Source: Firmicutes bacterium UBA3920
GTDB taxonomy: Bacteria; Bacillota; Clostridia; Caldicoprobacterales; Xylanivirgaceae
Assembly: GCA_002386065.1 (NCBI GenBank)
Contig: DGES01000018.1
Coordinates: 1,436 to 12,060 of the forward strand
Direction of reading: 5' to 3'
DNA: 10,625 bases
Under the pieces are notes generated by a model. It did not search any database. It saw only the letters and a program-made list of their open reading frames with translations, and was not told the origin of the DNA. The first letter of the stretch is position 1; every line of letters begins with the position of its first letter. The position numbers and the translations under genes were made by a program. Below are positions 6,636 to 10,625 of the stretch, piece by piece.

Positions 6636-8093
6636 CTACAACATATAATCAAAAAAATAGGCAATTAAGGATAAGGCTTTTACTGTAAATAATTTTTTCC
6701 ATGGGATATTCTTCTCTTCTATATGTGATTTCTTTACATACGAATAATCTTCTGCCACTTGCAGACTGTTATCAAGTTTTTTATCAATCTTTTCTCTTAG
6801 ATGGGTAGCAAACTCCTCACTATCAATTACCACCATAGTCTCAGTACTGAGATAAGCACTTCTTGGATCTATATTGAACGAACCTATAAGACTAATCTTA
6901 TCATCAAATATAAACGATTTGGCATGTATGGAACCTGAACCTTGATATTCATATATATTAACCCCATAGTCAATTATCTTCGTGCGATATTTTCTATATC
7001 CAGCAGATGCAAAATAATTTGGGCTCGACGCAAGTGAATTTGTCAATATATCTATCCTATCCACTGTAAGTTTCTCTCCCTCAAATGGTTTAAGCAATTT
7101 TTTAGTTGGAATAACATATGGGCTTTGGATAAACACAGAATGCCTTGCCTTTTTCATTAAATTCGTAATCTCATATAGACACCAGGGTTCCTTATTTAAC
7201 CGCTCTAATGGATTATGTATTAGAGTTATGTTTTTTGTAGGTATAGATATAGACATCCAGTTAATGTTATTCCCAAAGATATCAGGTTTAGTCTTACGTA
7301 TAGTATCAACATAGTCATGCAAATATACAATGTACTCATATCCTTTTTTTTGCTGTTTCTGTGTCAAGTGCATTACTGGATACTTTGAAAAATCATGTTC
7401 CCACAGATTGTTAAAATACTCCTGCATCTGCCAGATGACACTACTTTTTATGTTTTTTTCATCTGTGTTTAGTATTACCACATCTCTATCATCTACAGTT
7501 GGTTTGTCGTAGTCATCATTGGCAAAATATTTATCTCCTATATTTCTCCCACCAATCATAGCAAGATGTCCATCTACAATTATAATCTTGTCGTGGAGAA
7601 CATTATTCCATCTCCATGGTCGGAATAGATCAAATGGCTCATAAAATTTCAGTTCTATATTTGGATGTATTGAAAAGGCATATATTGTGTCTTTTAAATT
7701 TCCCCTTAAATTATGGAATATCCCGTCCAAAATAAATCGAACCTTTACACCTCTATCTGCAGCATCTAAGAGGGATCCTAAAAACACATTAGTAGATACA
7801 CCCTCATGTATGGTATAATAAGCTACATCTAAAGTCTCTTCCGCATTCTCAATGAGGTTTATCCTAGCAATTCCCGACTCATATCTGTCTTCCAAAAGAA
7901 CAACCTCATCCTGACATATCTCAGAGCCAAAAAAACGATCCACCGAATGAGTATCAATATAGTCACTCTCTCTATGTCTGTGAAAACCAAAAAGTATAAC
8001 ACCAAATATAAGAGCATATAGAATATATCCCTTTATAAGAACAGCTATAGCTTTTAATACTTTATCAATAGTTAGTTTTTTTATGTTAAACAC
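6636..8093 (-). CDS. Membrane-anchored phospholipase D family protein (cardiolipin synthase-like), two HKD motifs
   Basis: This is a predicted inner-membrane enzyme of the PLD superfamily, about 480 residues. One N-terminal hydrophobic segment (about residues 18-38) precedes two PLD halves. Both catalytic motifs are intact: HDKIIIVDGHLAMIGGRN (H167, K169) and HAKSFIFDDKISLIGSFN (H390, K392), followed by the conserved PRSAYLSTE. Two intact HKD motifs, this length and the R-S-A-x-L-x-T-E tail resemble ClsC/YmdC-type enzymes, which form cardiolipin by phosphatidyl transfer; another phosphodiesterase or transferase substrate is possible. Numbering is from a GTG at 8093. That GTG overlaps the only Shine-Dalgarno (AAGGAG, 8098-8093), so it cannot be read from it. 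An in-frame TAA lies two codons upstream and no ATG, GTG or TTG follows in the N-terminal region. The best-spaced codon is ATA at 8084-8082 (8 nt after AAGGAG), which would remove three residues. Confidence 0.88.
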   Translation of the reverse strand: MFNIKKLTIDKVLKAIAVLIKGYILYALIFGVILFGFHRHRESDYIDTHSVDRFFGSEICQDEVVLLEDRYESGIARINLIENAEETLDVAYYTIHEGVSTNVFLGSLLDAADRGVKVRFILDGIFHNLRGNLKDTIYAFSIHPNIELKFYEPFDLFRPWRWNNVLHDKIIIVDGHLAMIGGRNIGDKYFANDDYDKPTVDDRDVVILNTDEKNIKSSVIWQMQEYFNNLWEHDFSKYPVMHLTQKQQKKGYEYIVYLHDYVDTIRKTKPDIFGNNINWMSISIPTKNITLIHNPLERLNKEPWCLYEITNLMKKARHSVFIQSPYVIPTKKLLKPFEGEKLTVDRIDILTNSLASSPNYFASAGYRKYRTKIIDYGVNIYEYQGSGSIHAKSFIFDDKISLIGSFNIDPRSAYLSTETMVVIDSEEFATHLREKIDKKLDNSLQVAEDYSYVKKSHIEEKNIPWKKLFTVKALSLIAYFFDYML

Positions 8094-8150
8094 TCCTTAA
8101 AAAATAAAGCTACAAATTAGTATTTTAAAAACTAAAATTTCTATATCTCT

Positions 8151-8183
8151 TATTATATCTAATTACCAATATTATATCTAATT
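8151..8183 (-). repeat. Tandem 14-bp direct repeat upstream of the PLD gene
   Basis: TATTATATCTAATT occurs exactly at 8151-8164 and 8170-8183, a 19-bp pitch or about two helical turns. Read on the minus strand each copy is AATTAGATATAATA and contains a perfect -10 hexamer (TATAAT). Neither copy has a good -35 at 16-18 nt. They may be alternative promoters for the PLD gene or paired regulator sites. Confidence 0.5.
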
Positions 8184-8357
8184 TTAATAAGAGTTAGTTA
8201 TATATGTTAAAATTATGGTCACATTTTCTAAATTAAAGTGTTCGTCCATATTAAACTCTTTTATGATTTTTTCTTTAAGATTCTTTTGATAGATTCCTAT
8301 AGATTTCCTACATACAAAAGTATATTTATTAGCGTTAGTTCTACTGGCAAAATTTAT
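8184..8357 (-). pseudogene. Start-less 57-codon open frame, possible gene remnant
   Basis: On the minus strand the frame is open from just after a TAA at 8360-8358 to a TAA at 8186-8184. It encodes a protein-like, lysine- and glutamate-rich stretch including RKSIGIYQKNLKEKIIKEF and NMDEHFNLENVTIILTYI. No ATG, GTG or TTG lies near its beginning and no ribosome binding site precedes it; the only ATG is internal (in FNMDEH). I do not recognise the family. The composition resembles real coding sequence of this genome, but an open frame of this length can arise by chance in AT-rich DNA, so it is offered only as a possible truncated relic. Confidence 0.3.
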
Positions 8358-8390
8358 TTATATATGCAGTAAAAAGTAGCTTTAATTAGT

Positions 8391-8430
8391 AAAACCAGTA
8401 AGGCTTCATCATAATAAGCCTACTGGTTTT
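8391..8430. terminator. Hairpin terminator downstream of the L7/L12-like gene region
   Basis: AAAACCAGTAAGGCTT (8391-8406) pairs with AAGCCTACTGGTTTT (8416-8430) over 15 pairs with one bulged A and a 9-nt loop. Both strands end the stem in TTTT, so it could act in either direction. On the minus strand it lies immediately after the stop of the short open frame at 8530-8429 and about 130 nt after the L7/L12-like gene. It is probably the end of that transcript. Confidence 0.65.
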
Positions 8431-8530
8431 ATAAAACCGATATATCTATTCTTCTCTCCTGTACATTCACTATATACTGAATCACTTTACCTTGTCTTGA
8501 ATATTTAAACCTTTTCAACTTATCCAAGAC
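8429..8530 (-). pseudogene. 33-codon open frame ending at the terminator, possible C-terminal gene remnant
   Basis: The minus strand is open from after a TAA at 8533-8531 to a TAA at 8431-8429. It encodes VLDKLKRFKYSRQGKVIQYI followed by VNVQERRIDISVL. The stop lies directly at the base of a strong hairpin terminator, the position expected for the 3' end of a real gene. There is no convincing start or ribosome binding site; a TTG at 8527-8525 is the only candidate. I do not recognise the family. A C-terminal scrap of a deleted gene fits best; chance is the alternative. Confidence 0.35.
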
Positions 8531-8559
8531 TTATTTTTCACAATAATTCCTAATATTTA

Positions 8560-8841
8560 TTATAAACTATCTATATAATCCTTTGCTTCAACTAATTCCA
8601 TTCCAGTAACATCCCTTAACTTTTTTACTGCCTTAACTTTTTTATTTGCTTCAATAAGTTTTTTTAGCTCCTCTTTTAACTCATCATTTATGTTCTCTTT
8701 AGATAGTTCAGGTAATCCAAGATGCTCAATAATTCTATCTAGTTTTGATTCTATACGTTTTTGGTTGCGTTGTAATACATTAATATTTGTATTAAAAATA
8801 GTAAATAAAATAGTTATTAAAATTACAGATATATATTCCAT
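8560..8841 (-). CDS. Small membrane-anchored protein with ribosomal L7/L12 C-terminal-like domain
   Basis: This 93-residue protein has three parts. Residues about 3-20 (YISVILITILFTIFNT) form a single membrane helix at the extreme N-terminus. A charged, probably coiled-coil stretch follows (about 22-60), including the KRIESKLDRIIEHLGL segment. The C-terminal 33 residues (KKVKAVKKLRDVTGMELVEA then KDYIDSL) match the bL12 C-terminal pattern K-x-x-A-V-K-x-x-R-x-x-T-G-x-x-L-x-E-A-K. In the ribosome that domain recruits translation GTPases. It lacks the L12 N-terminal dimerisation/stalk-binding domain and hinge, so this is not the ribosomal protein. Short membrane-tethered L7/L12-CTD proteins occur in Firmicutes and their phages, and I know of no assigned function. 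The start ATG at 8841 has GGAGG (8854-8850) 8 nt upstream and its own promoter. It is downstream of the serpin on the same strand but 255 bp away. Confidence 0.85.
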   Translation of the reverse strand: MEYISVILITILFTIFNTNINVLQRNQKRIESKLDRIIEHLGLPELSKENINDELKEELKKLIEANKKVKAVKKLRDVTGMELVEAKDYIDSL

Positions 8842-9096
8842 ATTTTAAACCTCCATTGCTAGTTAATTTTATAATAAATATATTATTTTATTTTCAACCA
8901 TTAAACAACTAGGAATTTCATTTAAATATAGTACAAATATTATATCACTAAAAAGTGATTAATAACAATCTTATATATCCCCAAATATTACCATATAAAA
9001 TATAGCTTCTCCACCAAAGCAAAGCTCTAAAATAGTAATATATAAAGCAAAATCTAATTACCCTGCATATTAATCCCATCACTTCCACTTAGAAGA
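8842..9096. other. Intergenic region between serpin and L7/L12-like genes
   Basis: These 255 AT-rich bases hold the promoter of the L7/L12-like gene and a small perfect palindrome, ATCACT-AAAA-AGTGAT (8944-8959). On the minus strand an ATG at 9079, 18 bases after the serpin stop, opens a 43-codon frame to 8948 that would encode a very aromatic, hydrophobic peptide. Its upstream GGAAG is only 2-3 nt away, so translation is doubtful. I see no convincing terminator for the serpin transcript. Confidence 0.4.
8869..8897 (-). promoter_or_regulatory. Probable promoter of the L7/L12-like gene
   Basis: On the minus strand TTGAAA (8897-8892) is followed after 17 nt by TTATAA (8874-8869). Transcription would start near 8862, about 20 nt before the ATG at 8841, leaving room only for the GGAGG site. 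The -35 is good and the -10 fair. Confidence 0.55.
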
Positions 9097-10497
9097 CTAT
9101 ATATTTGGATTATTAATAATTCCAACAAATAAAGGCGACCCTTCTACTCCTGTTATTGCAAATATAAAAGGCCTGTTTAGTATCATTTCAGCTTTTCCAT
9201 CTGGCTGTGCTGATCCACAATAGTCTATTTGTGTAAAAGCTACAGCTTCTACTCCTTTTTCATCAATAGATATTGTTGAGTTTTGTTTGATATTTGAAAT
9301 AAATAAGGGTTTAGTATTTGAAAGATTAGTAAAATCTGCTGTTGTTTCAAATGCCTTTTCTATTCCTAAGGTTTTACAAATATCTTCTAGTTTAAGACTT
9401 GATGAAAAATTAAATTTAGGAATTTTAAATATAACTTCTCCCATCTGTCGTTCACCTGTTGATAATGAATTCAGGGCTTCATCCAATAATTCTGGGTCTG
9501 ATACAATATCATATGGAGATACTCCTTCATCAGGTAAAACAAATATCATTCTTCCACCATTCTTTAAATTAAGATAAGAAACAGTATATCCATCAACACC
9601 TACAAAACCATGACTACTATAGGTCATATTCATGAAATCAGATTTAACTGTGCTTCCATTTGCAAGATAAAAATCATCTTCTTTTGTATTTTCGACATTA
9701 AAACGATCTACCCATTCATCATAAAAATATATTGTGTTTATTAATGTCATTATATCATCTGAATTAAAAGAAAAATCATCAGAATTGTTTCCAAGTTTCC
9801 CACCTGTTTGATCTGAAACCCATTTACTAATCTTTTTAGGACTTTCTTTATCATTGAAATCAAGACTAAAGGAGCTAGTATAATATTCTTTTGCCAATAA
9901 ATCTAGCAAATCATTATTAAATTCAACATCTTTATTTAACCATAAGGAATTTCCAAAACTTAACTTTCCTATTTCATTATGATAATAAAGTCTTCTAAAC
10001 AATTTCCCTGTTTCACTTCTTACAATTTCAATATTATGCATATTTAATGCTTCTAAAATCTCTTTTTGAGTATCTCCATTAGCTGTTTCTGAAGCCATGG
10101 ATAAAGACATATATAAACTTATTGGAGAATAAAGACTATTTGTATCTTTATCTGTTTTTCTTAGTACTAATGAAGAAGTTTTAATTGAAAAATCCTTAAG
10201 TTTTTTTAAGAAACTTTCATCTATATCTTCTTCTCTATTTATCTTTTCATCAAAATTATCAAATTTAATTTTTGTTGGATATGTTGGTTCTGCTATGGCA
10301 TAGGTATTCACCCTATTGCTCTTAATAAAAAAACTAAATAAAACCACTATAGCTACCATTATTACTGCGAACTTAAAAAAATGTTTAGGTCTTTTTTTAA
10401 TTACATTTTTATTTAGCATCTTTTCTATAGTAGTTTTTTTAAAAGATTTATCCTCTTCAATATCATTACTTGCTTCTTTATATAATTTTCTAAACAT
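9097..10497 (-). CDS. Membrane-anchored serpin family protein
   Basis: Serpins trap serine or cysteine proteases by a large conformational change after cleavage of the reactive loop. The protein is 466 residues from the ATG at 10497, longer than the roughly 370-400 of a bare serpin because of an N-terminal extension. Residues 1-41 are charged and cytoplasmic (MFRKLYKEASNDIEEDKSFK), 42-58 are one membrane helix (KFAVIMVAIVVLFSFFI), and the serpin domain from about 95 onward would lie outside the cell. Serpin landmarks: NSLYSPISLYMSLSMAS, NTIYFYDEW, the hinge IDEKGVEAVAFT (G415 as P15), NRPFIFAI and the C-terminal FVGIINNP. The hinge is atypical: P14 is Val rather than Thr/Ser and P9 is Phe rather than a small residue. 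Slow loop insertion or a non-inhibitory role is therefore possible. By counting, P1 falls around S429, but the loop is about 3 residues longer than in alpha-1-antitrypsin. A TTG at 10503 is in frame but only 3 nt from AAGGAG; the ATG has 9-nt spacing. Confidence 0.92.
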   Translation of the reverse strand: MFRKLYKEASNDIEEDKSFKKTTIEKMLNKNVIKKRPKHFFKFAVIMVAIVVLFSFFIKSNRVNTYAIAEPTYPTKIKFDNFDEKINREEDIDESFLKKLKDFSIKTSSLVLRKTDKDTNSLYSPISLYMSLSMASETANGDTQKEILEALNMHNIEIVRSETGKLFRRLYYHNEIGKLSFGNSLWLNKDVEFNNDLLDLLAKEYYTSSFSLDFNDKESPKKISKWVSDQTGGKLGNNSDDFSFNSDDIMTLINTIYFYDEWVDRFNVENTKEDDFYLANGSTVKSDFMNMTYSSHGFVGVDGYTVSYLNLKNGGRMIFVLPDEGVSPYDIVSDPELLDEALNSLSTGERQMGEVIFKIPKFNFSSSLKLEDICKTLGIEKAFETTADFTNLSNTKPLFISNIKQNSTISIDEKGVEAVAFTQIDYCGSAQPDGKAEMILNRPFIFAITGVEGSPLFVGIINNPNI

Positions 10498-10504
10498 AGC
10501 CAAT

Positions 10505-10520
10505 CTCTCCTTTCAGAGAG
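10505..10520 (-). promoter_or_regulatory. Hairpin enclosing the serpin ribosome binding site
   Basis: On the minus strand CTCTCT-GAAA-GGAGAG forms six pairs (one U-G) closed by a GAAA (GNRA-type) tetraloop. The GGAG of the Shine-Dalgarno is entirely in the 3' arm, 8-9 nt before the ATG at 10497. The stem is short, so it may only tune translation or respond to temperature or a bound factor. Confidence 0.5.
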
Positions 10521-10566
10521 CCCTTCAATATATTTCTTTCCCTGTGTAACAATGTAGTGTATATTT

Positions 10567-10585
10567 ATTATATCATATTATGATA
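10567..10585 (-). promoter_or_regulatory. Extended -10 promoter of the serpin gene with overlapping palindrome
   Basis: On the minus strand TGATATAAT (10575-10567) is a perfect -10 with an extended TG. The hexamer 17 nt upstream (GCAACT) is a poor -35, so the promoter may depend on an activator or an alternative sigma factor. A perfect palindrome TATCAT-ATT-ATGATA (10571-10585 on the plus strand) covers the -10 upstream half and spacer and could be an operator. Transcription would start near 10560, about 60 nt before the ATG. Confidence 0.55.
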
Positions 10586-10625
10586 ATTCAGTTGCCTAAT
10601 TCTACTACCTACGCATTTATTCCAC

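Noticed and set aside
8560..8841. Annotation of the small protein as ribosomal protein bL12 (rplL)
   Set aside because: It has a transmembrane N-terminus, lacks the dimerisation domain and hinge, and is not beside rplJ; only the C-terminal pattern is shared.
8948..9079. 43-codon minus-strand frame just after the serpin gene
   Set aside because: The GGAAG before its ATG is only 2-3 nt away, composition is extremely aromatic, and there is no recognisable family; listed only within the intergenic description.
1..10625. CRISPR arrays, tRNA or rRNA genes, insertion sequences, phage integrase or defence-system genes
   Set aside because: I found no regularly spaced repeats, tRNA-like cloverleaf sequences, transposase or integrase motifs, or nuclease/defence domains in the window. 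The two-HKD PLD protein was considered as a defence nuclease, but its length, membrane helix and tail motif fit a lipid enzyme better.

Overview
The window comes from a low-GC, anaerobic Firmicute, most likely a member of the Clostridia. The reasons are AT-rich DNA, strong GGAGG-type ribosome binding sites, an oxygen-sensitive pyruvate formate-lyase with its activase, and the style of the membrane and exporter genes. I cannot name a genus from sequence alone.

Layout. (1) Positions 1-2790, minus strand: a pflB-pflA operon. pflA runs off the left edge. A consensus sigma-A promoter is followed by a leader of about 190 nt that folds as a ZTP/ZMP riboswitch (the 'pfl' RNA motif), with an overlapping intrinsic terminator. 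(2) 2971-6621, plus strand: an HI0933/BaiN-type flavoprotein, then a two-gene ABC exporter (ATPase and a large polytopic permease overlapping by 4 bp) behind an 79-bp gap that holds two perfect palindromes. (3) 6636-8093, minus strand: a membrane-anchored, two-HKD phospholipase D/cardiolipin synthase-like protein, convergent with the permease. One 15-bp perfect hairpin covers both stop codons. (4) 8094-8559: a gene-poor stretch with a tandem 14-bp repeat, two start-less open frames that look like gene remnants, and a hairpin terminator. (5) 8560-8841, minus strand: a small membrane-anchored protein carrying a ribosomal L7/L12 C-terminal-like domain. (6) 9097-10497, minus strand: a membrane-anchored serpin with a short cytoplasmic N-terminus resembling those of anti-sigma-type proteins. 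Its Shine-Dalgarno sequence is in the 3' arm of a hairpin next to the start.

How the genes work together. PFL cleaves pyruvate to acetyl-CoA and formate, and formate feeds 10-formyl-tetrahydrofolate synthesis. ZTP/ZMP accumulates when that cofactor is short, so a ZTP switch controlling pflBA makes metabolic sense. The other genes do not form an obvious single pathway. The ABC pair and the PLD enzyme both concern the envelope. The serpin and the L7/L12-like protein are both predicted to be anchored in the membrane, but nothing shows that they act together.

The strongest 'second look' items are the riboswitch-terminator at pflB, the serpin (topology, atypical reactive-loop hinge, hidden ribosome binding site), the L7/L12-like membrane protein, and the likely non-canonical start of the PLD gene.
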